Below are positions 1-11,300 of a stretch of DNA of 64,000 bases, in pieces. Both the position numbers and the translations under genes were made by a program. Each line of letters begins with the position of its first letter. Within the stretch, counting starts at the first letter, position 1. The stretch is from Gonium pectorale (Eukaryota; Chlorophyta; Chlorophyceae; Chlamydomonadales; Volvocaceae). The notes under the pieces are model-generated. The model had not been told where the DNA came from and did no database searches. It was given only the letters and a program-made list of their open reading frames with translations. The stretch spans positions 150,899 through 214,898 of the forward strand of contig LSYV01000041.1 of NCBI GenBank assembly GCA_001584585.1, given 5' to 3'.

Positions 1-905
1 CGCCGCCTCCGCCGCTGCCCGACGGTTGGCGGTCGGCGTGCGGGCGCTACGGTGCTCATTGGGTGCTGTTCTGCTTCTGGGAGCCAGCAACCCTGCAGGT
101 GCGGGGATGAGTGTGCGCTAGCGCGCTATCGAGCACTGCTGAGCAACCATGAAATGTAACTCATGGAATAGTGTGATATGGATGGATACGAATCCATCAG
201 GGCAAACCGTCGGTCGGTCCGAGCGGGAAGCGCACCCGTATCCCTTGCGCCTGTGCTCTACACGACTACACCTTCACGGTACCCCCTCCTTTAAGCCTGC
301 CATGCAAATGACGGCGCCTGCTCATCACCGCCGGCGGCCGCATCCCGCGTGTTCAATACGGAGTGCTGATGTACGAATGTCACAGGGTCGTACCTCACAA
401 GACGACGGCTCTATCCGCCCCTCGCTCCCCGCCCCGCCCCGCCCCTCAGCTGTCACCCCACCTGCAGGCGCGCCTCGCCCTGGGCGGCATGCTACCCATG
501 TTCCTGCTCGCGCTCCACTTCTACGACCGCCGATGGCCGCCCGCGTTGGCCTTCGCCGTCAGCTATGCGGGTCTCAGCCTGGCGATGGCGATTGTGACCG
601 ACGTCCACGCCCGCCGGCGCTTCCTGCGGCAGTATGTGCCGCCGCCGCCGCCGGCGATAGCCTCCACTGGCGGGGCAGCATGGAGCCCGCGCCGCCGGCC
701 ACCGCCGCCGGCGGCGGATGGAGCTGCGAAAAAGACAGCAGCTGCACCGTTTCGAGCGCCGAAAATGGCAGCGACGTCCGGCGACGACCGTGACGCTGCC
801 GATGGCAGTGTGTTGAGAAGTGATGGCGACGGCACGGCACGGGCGGCGACGCTTCGCCACCTTCCTGTCATTGCAGATGCCCCAGAGAGGATTGTGGTTG
901 GATAA
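1..905 (+). CDS. 3' end of a multi-pass membrane protein gene (partial, unrecognised)
   Basis: Two exons are visible: 1-98 (open at the window edge) and 468-905, ending in a stop. The donor after 98 (GTGCGG) and the acceptor before 468 (CTGCAG) are canonical and join in phase 0. The joined frame reads through aromatic and hydrophobic residues (HWVLFCFWEPATLQ) into two likely membrane segments, one around MLPMFLLALHFY and one around ALAFAVSYAGLSLAMAIVT. A basic stretch (HARRRFLRQY) follows, then a proline- and alanine-rich cytosolic-type tail of about 90 residues. Hydrophobic-then-basic ends of this kind occur in algal multi-pass receptors, cyclases and transporters, but no family motif lies in the visible part, so I give no function. 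Overlapping open frames on the other strand are shadows of the GC-rich tail. Confidence 0.6.
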
Positions 906-964
906 GGCGAGCAACGTACGAAGGTGTGTGTACTGGTTGTACGAGCAAGTCGAGGATGTACGGG

Positions 965-969
965 TGTAA
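965..969 (+). terminator. Candidate TGTAA polyadenylation signal
   Basis: TGTAA lies 60 bp after the stop codon of the membrane-protein gene. TGTAA is the usual poly(A) signal in Chlamydomonas-type algae. The motif is short and could be chance. Confidence 0.35.
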
Positions 970-3900
970 GCACGGGAGTTAACTGTCGCTTGGTTGGGTG
1001 GGGGTGATGATCACCTGTGCAAGGACCTTCCGTTCTCCTTTCACCCCGAGGCTGCACACAGCCCCGGGGACTCCTCCAGGACTGGTAAGCAGCGTGTCGA
1101 TGAGAGCACTCTTGCCGCGCACCATTCATGCGTAATGCAAGCCCGATGCATGACAAAGCCACACGCGGCGTGCAGGTGCGTGTGAGCTCCGCGCAGGGGA
1201 AATGAGCGCAAGAATAATTAAGTTTTAATGCACGGTACTTGTTTGTACGGCCTTTCTGTCGGCCAGACGAAACGGCAGGCACAACCTATAAGATATGTCG
1301 GCAGACCCCGCCGGCTTTTGTGTGGCGTACTAGGCATACCGCCTCTGAACAACTGATCGGACGACGCACGGTATTAAGCCTTTTGGAAGTACCACCGCAA
1401 TGGGATCCGCGAGACGTCGTCCCAAGCATCACAAGGGCCCGTGCTTATCCTGTTATGGACTTATGGTGCGACTGGGCCAATCTGCGGTAGGTCCCGATCC
1501 GTGCTCTGCTGGGCGTTTCGTTTGGATAATTGCAGCTGGAGAGTGGATTGGCGCAGACATTAAAGCTGTGCCAGTCATCCGCCACCTTTGATATCGTAAT
1601 TGGATTGTACAACTGGGAGATACACCTTTTCTCAGTGCGAGCACATCCAATGCTCACATTATCTCCGAGTTGCAAGCTTTGCTTTCTTACGATGCCAATG
1701 TACGGCAACGGTATGGCGTACGTCATGATGCCGTCCGAGCCCGCCGATATATACAGATGCCACGCCGAGCACAGGCGGTCCGTATAACATTTGCCGCGGC
1801 GCACTTGATCAATAGGCAGACACCGCTGCGCGATGATGACTCGCCCGTCGTGGTTAGTTCCGGCGGATGGATCCTAGCTACCAGCAAGCTACATGCGTGC
1901 TTGAAAGTGCTTGGGAGGCAAACGAGCGCGAATAATGATATTAGAAATTCGAGATGATTCGCAGACCGTTGAGCTGCTGTTGGTGGGAAGGCGTCATGTA
2001 TGGTGGATGAAGGCGGGTTTCTGCCGCGCGCAATTGCCCCACGCCCTACGTGTGACCCACGCCGTACATCCCAGTTATCCATCCAGTACGTAATGGTAGT
2101 TCCACCACGGGTCTACCCGCTTGGGTTTGGTGCGTGCTACGCCAACGTTTCCTGCATGTTTGGTTAGTTGGTTGGTCCGTACGCAATTCCTATTGACCGA
2201 CTGACGAGCTCAATCACGCACCCCACCCGGCGGAGGCTCCCCTGCTGCTGCTGGCTGCCTCGGCCGCGCGGGGCCGCGTCGGCTGGTGGCGTCGAGACCG
2301 GTGCTGGCGAACCTGGGCTGGCAGGGCTGCCATACGCGGCCCTGAAGTCCGCCCCCGCAGCCGCACTGGTGTGGCCGCCTGCGCTGGAGGCCGATCCCGG
2401 CGGTGATGGTCAGGCGGCGGCGGCGGCGGCTGACTTTGGGGCTTATGGCGACGGATGGATACATCAGCACTTACGTGTGCAGCTGTGTGCGGAGAGCGTA
2501 CCCAATGACCCCACTGGCCCTTGCAGGCAGGCACGCACAACTGTTGGAGTGGCGGCAAGCAGAACACAGGCAGGGTGCGATGTTTGCTTGCAAAAGCGCG
2601 TGCATCCATTGCAGCTTGGATTCGCAGGTGGCGTTTGACTTATCAGCCTGCGATCCGAGCCGGGTCACGCACGGAAACGAATGGATATGTATGCATCGGG
2701 CGGGATGTCACATACGGTAGCCTCCAGTTGAGAGTTGGGATGCTTGATTGCAAGGCGACAACATACACGGCCACTAGACGACGACGACCCGTCCCATTAA
2801 ACACCAATGTCTGCAAGCAAGCTGCCGCTGCCCGCTCCGAGGAAAGTCCGCGCGCGCGCTGGCCAGCACATACATGCACCAGCACGTCTCCATCCCGCGC
2901 GCGCATACCACCGACCCCTGCAACAACGGTCGCCTGGCACATGCGCTTCGATTGCGGCTTGATTAAGATGTGGAGCCATAGAGCGAAACAAGGTTCATTC
3001 AGTGCGTGAACGAATCGGATGGGCCGCGAGGGAAGGGGTCGTGCAGAACGCACGAGCAATGAGGCGGATGCAGGCATGCTGAGGCGCCCGACGGCCCAGC
3101 CAGCCGCATTATTGGTTGTCGTCGCTGGCTGGGTATGTACCCGCCCGTGGCGTCAGCCAGAGGTGGCGCAAGCCGATGTCGTCGGTGGCCTCCCTGCCTG
3201 CTGCCTGGCCGTTCTGTGAGCAGCAGTCACCAACCAACGATGCCTGCTGTACAAGTCCGACACACACGCGTAAACATGAGCCGAGCTGGCGAGGTATGCG
3301 TGGGCTCTTGTTGCACGCGCCCGTGCGTGCGTGCGTGTGGGACCCCGTACGTGTGGCATGCATGTCAATAATGTCTTACAATGTAAACAGACAGTACCGG
3401 TGTTATTATGCGCTTCCCATCCAGTGCTTACATACGTACTCAGTTAGTTGCGCCCTGCCGTTGATGACCACATAAAGTGAGTACGGGTGCGCAGCATGCA
3501 GTCGCCACGCACGATGACATCAACGCCGTACATCAACACACCCATACATCCCGAAAAGGCAGCTGGGTTGAAACAATCCCGCGAGTAATGTCGACAGGCG
3601 CAAAGGCCAGCACGCGCATGCGTTGATTGCTTTGCATGCTTGCGAGCTGATAACGTACGTACGGCGTCGTGCATTCCCACGCGCGCGCGCATGTACGACG
3701 CAAAGCACTTTGCGGGGCGTCCTCCATGACGCACGGATGCGCGACGGCAGCAGCACATTCCATCGACGCAACAACCAAGCAACAGCGCTATGGTGCCGCC
3801 CAGCCATATCGCGTACCGCCACCCGAAGCAACGGCCACGTACGGCCCACGTACGGCTGCACACACGTGCGCATGCATGGCTTGAACAGTCAGCGATGATG

Positions 3901-4402
3901 AGCAGGCAGGCAGGCAGGGAGAGACAAGAGAAACAAGGATGGATCGTAAAAGCTTGATTGGTCCCCATCTCGATGGTATGGATCGGGCAACACCCCGCAC
4001 GCAACGTACACCTGCCGCCGGTGAGCCCGCCCAAAACGCTCCCTGCCCTCCCCCTTCCTGCAGCGCATTCTCCTGCACACCGAGAGCAGTGCGTGGAGAT
4101 AAACACGTAATCGCGCACGTCGGTGACCGGCAAGCACGTACCGGCGAGCGAAAAGATTCATGATCGGCGTCGCATGTGTGCCAAGGCAAAGGTCACAAAG
4201 CAGCCGGCGGCGGACTGGGAAAAGAAGGAGAACAGTTTTCTGCGGCGCATACTGCGCTGCAGCTTACTTCACTGCTACAGATGGACGCACGGGTGGACGT
4301 ACGCCATTGCGACGACATTGCTTTTGCGTCATCAATACTTGGCCGCGCCCGGCGGCAAGCGGTGGTTCCGCAGATGCTCCCACGCATACATACATGCGCA
4401 CC

Positions 4403-4459
4403 GCACATGAAGGTGTTTGGCGCACATGAAGGTGTTCGGCGCACATGAAGGTGTTCGGC
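4403..4459. repeat. Three tandem copies of a 19-bp unit
   Basis: The unit GCACATGAAGGTGTTCGGC occurs at 4403-4421 (one T for C difference), 4422-4440 and 4441-4459, followed by a partial GCACA. It is a simple minisatellite with no spacers, so it is not a CRISPR array. Confidence 0.95.
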
Positions 4460-5362
4460 GCACACTCGTCAACTACTCGCTCGTGCGCACTCTGTCCCAA
4501 ACGCCATACAGAATAGCAACCTTCACGCTTCCTTCCATTACGGAAGTGGAATCTGCGGCCAGCCACACGCACATAGCTAGCACGCAGCAACGCGCGTCGT
4601 CGCAGAGGCAAGTTGCTGTATGCTCCTCAAACTATCAGCATTTGACCGCACACGCACGTCGCAGAAAACATTGATGATGACAAGTAAGTAGCAGCCCGCC
4701 CCTAATGCAGCCAAAGGAAAATCGCATGACACCGTTCCTGGAGCAGCAAACGTAACCGCCGAAAGCGCACCGTCACTGTCGCTCGTACCGCCGTGTGCAC
4801 GTCGCCATATGTGTACGGAAAAACAGGTCCATGTGGATACTCGGCGCTCTCACGTCAGCGACTGGCGCTGCCCAACGCAAACACACGTACGGGCACACAC
4901 ACACACACACATGCGCATGCGCAGCGCGCGCGGAGAGGATAGAAGATGATGATGAAAGTAATGGGGGACTCAAAGAAGATAGCCAGAAGAAAGATAGAAA
5001 GCCGTGAGGTGTAGACAAAACGGAGTACCGGTATCAGCCCTCACATAGCCGCCATGCAAGACACAAATAGATGAGCAGAGGACGCCAGGAGGACTTCTAC
5101 ACGCTGCCTCGATCGGCCAGCCCGTCAGCAATCGTCACCGCGGTTTGGGGTACGATCGAGGTTCAGTTGGCTGCTGCGTGTCATCGGGCTGGTGGTTGGC
5201 CTTATGTGCCGAGCCCGCTTGATTGATCAAGAGAGATGAAATAAAGGATGAACAAACGCGCGATGATGGGCAAACGCCGTTCGTGACTGCCAAAGCCAGG
5301 GCACCCAAGATGCCGTTAGATGGAGGAATCATCACCTAGCACTGCCTTCGCACGTACATTGA

Positions 5363-8300
5363 TTAACGGCGGCTGGCACGGCGGCTGGCACGGCGGCCAA
5401 ACCAAGAGCCACAGGTGCCGCCCTTGGTGCAGGTCGTACAAGTGCTGATGAGACTCGGGACGTTGACGCGGTCCTTGGCGCACTGAATGCAGTTCGCTCG
5501 GAAGGTGGGGACGCCCAGGTACGTCTGTGATGGGATGCGCGGGCGGAGGGGCAGGCGCACATGTTGAGGGTAAGCGTCAGTAGTGTATGTGGTGCAAAAG
5601 TAAGGCAAGCTACCTACTGCGCTGCGCCAATGCTCATTCATCGGGCATACGGCAGAGCATGCAGTACGGTTGGCAGGAAGTACGGAAGTGCAGCTCGGGG
5701 TGTCCAAAGGCCCGGGCCATTAGTGATTGATTGGCGCCTAGCCGCGTTGATGCGCTGCTGGTGTCCAAAGTACTAGAGGAACCTGATACCGGCCCCGCCA
5801 CGCGCCCCCGCTCCCGCCAGTGCGTGCGCGCGTGCGCCAAAAAAAGATAACCAGAAACGGGGAAGGCAGCCTCTACGGACATACGCACCCGTGCGTGCGC
5901 CCTCACCCACCTGGATGCAGCTGTTGCAGATGCCCACGTAGGCACTGCCCATGGACGTGACGCAGCCAATGCACTCGCTGATGCGACCAAGGTCCGACGC
6001 CACAAGAGCGGGGTTTTCGCAAACATTCCAGCAGTTGCTCGCCTTGCCTGCGGGCGCCGTAGGTTACCGCGCCGTACAGTCGTACCAGTAGGGACTCCAA
6101 ACGGACGAACTCAAATGTGGCATGACCACATTGCATATGGTGGGACAGACTGTTTCAGACTGTTACGACATAGCAATGCTGTGCCCGCTGACACACGGGG
6201 ACACGACGTACGACGCCCCACCGCGGCCGGCGGTACTGTGACAGATTGATACGGTGCGTGCAGCCTGCTCGCCACCCGGTCAGGTTGCGCACAAGCAGGG
6301 CCCATCCCATATAGCTAGGGGACCTGCCTCCCACCGCAACGTGCGGGGCCCATGCGTGCGTTGGGCCATGCGCAGCGCTAGCTCACCGGCCACGACGTTC
6401 TGCGGGACACAGTCTAGGAGACACTTGTTCTGGACATCCTTGTTCGATGAGAAGCCCGATGTGCCGCACGACAGGCAGTTTGAAAAGGCTGTGCTGCCCG
6501 CGGCCTTTACGTTCTTAACGCACTGCTTGCAGGCGTTCTTGTCGACGATGGAGGCGGTGTTGTCGCACTGGGTGCAGGCGCCCGCATAGTCTGCGCTCGG
6601 GTCGCAGACGACGGTCCCGGGCGGGAAGGGCGATGGCGGCTGGGGAGGCGAGGGCGGCGAGGGCGGAGGTGGGGGCGGCGGAAAGATGGTCACGATGACA
6701 CCGCCGGTGGCGTTCAGCACTTGCAGGTAGCCGTTTTGTTGGACAACGAGGCTCTGCGGTGAGTCCGTGTTGCCATCCGGCATCGTGTAGGTCCACGTGT
6801 TCACACCTGCACGTACAACATAAGGTGTGTATGTACGGGATTTGAATGCGGTTCAGTAGGTTGATGAATGCATGAGGGCCCAGCCAGCAGTTGGAAGGCT
6901 GCAGGTCGGCGGCCCAGCAGCGCCAAGTCCTTGTTTGCGGGTGCACGCTTTTGATGAGAACGGAACCGCCATGCGAACGCATGTACGGTTGCAGCTGCCA
7001 TACTAGGAAGTGCATGCCCATGTATGCACGTACGACAAGCCATCCATCCTGCAGTTGCATTCGCTCGGTAGGTCGACCGAGCACTGCTGTTGCTTTTCCG
7101 TAGACAAAATGCACATGCACATGCACCCGCCCACCGTTCTTGTCTCGCACGATCAGCGCTCCGTCGGGTTCCCTGAATCCCAGCGTGTAGGGTGCATTGG
7201 CCAGGGCAGTCACCGGGTCCGCGTAGGCGGAGGGCGTCGACCATCGGCTGATCTGGGAACCAGAAAAGCCATAGTTGTTGTACAGAGTCAGGGAGCCGTT
7301 CCAGCCAAGCGCCAGAGAGTTGAAGGTGAAGAAGGTCTGGAGGCGGTCCTTGGGCGTGGTGATGTTGAGGGGGCTGTTGGTGGCAGACGTGAGAACGCTG
7401 CCTCGGGCGAGGGTCGACACGGGAGCGATGATTGCGATGGCACTGGCGGAAGCATCCAGCAGCCGGACGGTGCAGTCGTCGAGAAGCTGCAGGCACTGTG
7501 CGCTGGTGCCGGCCGGGGCATAGTAGCGCCAAGTGGCCACGCCCGCATTGTCCTTAATCGTTAGCACGCCGTCCGGCTCCTCAAACCCAAGGGTGAAGGG
7601 GCCACGGGTGGTCGTGAACGAAGTCTCCGTTGACCAGCGGTATGCGGTCTCCATGTCGAGAAACAGGATTCCGTCGTTGCGCATGGTCAGCGAGCAGTAC
7701 CCGGCTGTCAGGCGGTTCAGGAACGCGCCAGAGCGAAGGACGGTGCCGCGGCAGAGTGTGGTGCCGATGAAGGGGGAGGGCAGCGGCGGAGCGGGTGAGG
7801 GCGGCCGCGGCGAAGGTGGCGGAGGCGCAGCAGGGCAGAGCGTGGCAATGACGCCGCCGGCAGCATCCAGCACTTGCAGGTGGCCCGTCGTCTTCTGCAC
7901 CAGGCTCTGCGGGGCGGCGCTGCCGGCCGGCATGGGGTAGGTCCAGGTGGTAGCGCCTGCCGGTGGAGCACGGCGATTGGCACAAGACACGAGGGGCGAA
8001 GTCGCGGGCGTCAGATAGCGTCCATACTACGATATCGCACAGGTACAAGAAAGTTGCCCACCACGCACGCTAATCTTGTGATGGGTAGATGCCATGGGTA
8101 CCGTATATTATGGAACACACGCACAAGGCCTACCCACCGTTTTTGTCCCGCACGACCAGCGCTCCATCGGGCTCCCTGAATCCCAGCGTGTACGGCGCAC
8201 CGGCCAAGGCCGTCGCCTGGTCTGCGTAGGCCGCGGGCCAGGAGCACTTGACGGTCTGGTAAAAGGAGCCGAATCCGTAGTTCTGGTAAAGCGTCAGAGA

Positions 8301-11300
8301 GCCATCCCAGCCAAGAACCAGAACGTGAACGTTGAAAAACGTCTGCAGGCGGTCGTTCGGCGTCGTCTGGTTCAGAGGGCTGCTGACGGCGGATGTCAGC
8401 ACGTTACCACGCGCAAGCGTCGTGACGGGCGCAATGACCTTGACAACGTTCGAAGCTGCATCCAGAAGGCGCATCGTGCAGTCGTCGAGTAACTCCAGGC
8501 ACTGGGGGCTGGAGCCGGCGGGCGGGTGGTAATGCCACAGGGCCACGCCCGCATTGTCCTTGATCGTCAGCACGCCGTTCGGCTCCTCGAAACCCAGGGT
8601 GAAGGGGCCACGGGTGGTCGTCACGTTAACCTCAGTGGACCAGCGGTATGCGGTCTCCATGTCGAGAAACAGGATTCCGTCGTTGCGCATGGTCAGCGAG
8701 CAGTACCCGGCTGTCAGGCGGTTCAGGAACGCGCCAGAGCGAAGGACGGTGCCGCGGCAGAGTGTGGTGCCGATGAAGGGGGAGGGCAGCGGCGGAGCGG
8801 GTGAGGGCGGCCGCGGCGAGGGTGGCAGTGGGGACGGCGGTGGGGACGGAGGGGATGGCGACGGCGGGAGCGGGGAAGGCGGATGCGGGGAAGGCGGAAG
8901 GGGCGACGGTGGTGGCAGTAAGGGTGGTGACGGCGAAGGCGGTGCTGGTGAGGGCGGGACTGGGGAAGGTGGTGATGCTGGCGAGGGCGAAGGTGGAAGC
9001 GGTGATGGCGGCTCCGGAGAAGGGGGCGACGGGGAGGGCGGCAGCGGAGACGGTGGCCGCGGCAACGGCGGCGAAGTAGTTACTTGGAACTCTGCGTTTG
9101 CGGGCCGCAACAAGCAGTGGGAATGTTGTGAAGTCAATGGACTTCAACATGGACAAACATGCATTACGTGCAGTAGAATATGTAACGATGGGCCCACCCT
9201 CGTCCACACCGCAAGCGACGGTCCTCCTCGCAGCAATAAAGGCAGCAAACAGTGACTGCTTGATTGGCCTGGGCCGGCATGCTCCCCGGACCCAGGTCTA
9301 CTACGTACGCCATGGAATTCAAGCGAAGGCCAACTGCTGATGCAAGGGGTAGTTATCATCAAAATCTCACCGCTGCCGCATGCCAGGTCGGCCCACGACT
9401 TCTGCAGGGACTTGAGCTGCGCCTCGTACGCCACCAGGCCCTGAGACACGGCGAGACGCAGAAGATTATTGCGCCGCAGTTGCGGACATGTCGTTAGCGA
9501 GGATTGGGGCACATGCCGTACGTACGTACACGTGCACATTCGCCCGCAGCGGTCGGCGGCACACCTCTCCTGACTGCGGCCGCATGTGCCCATGCCGCAC
9601 AAGGCGACTGCACGAGCACGCATAACGCGTATGGGATCAATTTGCATCTTGTAACACCATCGTTCTGTCTATGCCCCTCGTCACGCTAGGTAGCCCCGCA
9701 CGTGCTCCCTGCCTTGACACGCTTCATGCACTGTGACGCCTGCACTCGCACACCGGCAACCTACCAGAAGGGCTCCGGTGAGTGGCGCGTTGAATTCGAT
9801 GGACACGAAGGCGCCGGGTCCGTTGTATCTGCTGTCTTCGTACGAGTCATCCCGGGCGGGTCCGCCTACCAGGGCGCCGGGCAGCGTGTTGGGATTGCGT
9901 GTGTCGGGCGGCGCGCAACCACCGACGCTGCAGCTGCTTCCGCGGTGGCGTGGGCTCTGCGGGAAGGTGATGCTGCCGTCGTACCTGCACACATGTACGG
10001 ACGTGGATGCAGCGATTGTGGCAACAGGAAATGCGTGGCGTATGTACGGAGGCAGCGGTAACTCAACATCACTACTGTTCATGGAAAGGAGCACCCCAGC
10101 GTAAAGGTCAGCAGGCGCTGCATCGCACAGCACATCTATCGCACCGCACCGCACCCGGGGATGAGGTCGAGGCCGGTCACGAAGGCCTGGTTGTTGGGGT
10201 TCCGCCCCAGCAGGTAGTCGACCTGGCTCTTGGCCCAGCAGCGCCAGTCGCGCGCGTCCCGCTCGCTGGTGCCCTCGTGGTCGGCAGCAGCCAGCGCCAG
10301 GAGAGCCATGTTGGCTGCGGCGGGTGCGTGCGTGCGATTGGCGAAACGGGGGCACGGCATGCAACAATGGCATCAGAGGTCGCTCGAGAGTGGAAGGCGC
10401 GAGGTTTGAAAGGCTAGGCTTGCGTCCCGTTGGTTCATACGTAGCCTCAGACTGACTGAGGGGTCCATGCGCGCGGTTCCATGCGGAAGGCTATCTGCTG
10501 GGGGCACGTTGGACGACGCGTTGCGCATGGACGACCGCTGCAGGCGAGGCAGGTCGAGCCGCTGCAGGTCATGAGCGCCCCAGCCAGCGCCCGATGCAGT
10601 AAGATTGAGCCAGTAGCCGCATGCATTTGCTAGTTGCCTGCCGGCGACCCAATGCCCGCTGTGGGTCTAGAGCCGCAGCGGTTTGCAACCCTGCGTGTCC
10701 TTGCAGAGCCCTCAGGCAGCCCCCCGGCCCCTCGCTCACCGGTGAACTGGCTGACGCCCGGCCCCTCGCGCAACACGAAGCCGCCGCCGGTCACACACAG
10801 CTCGGCCGAGCGGCAGAGGTCGCACCGCGGCTTGGGCTTCCGGACCCACCTGCGTTCGTTCCGGGCATTGCATTCTTACATTGCGTGTACGAGCGACAGA
10901 CAGAGCAGCAGGTACGGGCGCCGCGAGTCACAATCTGCTGCAACACACCCTGCTGTATGTGGAGCCCACGGGGCCACAATAGGCCTGCGTACGGTAGAAT
11001 GACAGCTACGTTTACTGCCGTCTGTGATCGCGGAAGGCCCGAGCAAATGCGCCACCCACAATGACCGCAGCTTCCCGATCCCGGTCATCGTGGGTGGCTC
11101 ACCAGCTCGGGCTGTCCGCCATGTATGTATGGCCAGGTTTAGCTGGAGGGGTGCAATACGTGGACGGAGTCGCGCAGCACGCGCCGCAAGGTGCTTTACT
11201 CACGTCTTGAGGTAGTGCCCTGAGAGGGTGTTGCCGAAGGCAGCGGCGTCGCCGGCGCCGAGGTCCCGCAGCAGCGCCGCAGCAATAGCGTGGGCGTTGT

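Larger units (their letters stand above)
906..5362. other. Gene-poor interval between two convergent genes
   Basis: No family-recognisable exon was found. Open frames here lack acceptor-exon-donor structure and conserved motifs. The stretch is unusually rich in CGTACG/GTACGTAC palindromes. A GC-rich island at about 2270-2460 has coding-like composition in one plus frame (an alanine-rich run, then DFGAYGDGW), but I could not place it in a gene. It also holds a 19-bp triplet repeat at 4403-4459 and a short CA repeat at about 4894-4911. The 3' UTRs of the flanking genes must start at its edges. Confidence 0.5.

Noticed and set aside
4403..4459. Possible CRISPR-like repeats
   Set aside because: Units are directly adjacent with no spacers, and the genome is eukaryotic.
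8554..9255. Plus-strand open frame rich in Gly-Asp/Gly-Glu repeats
   Set aside because: Exact antisense of the serine-proline hinge of the GH9-like gene. The minus strand has matching splice phases and family motifs.
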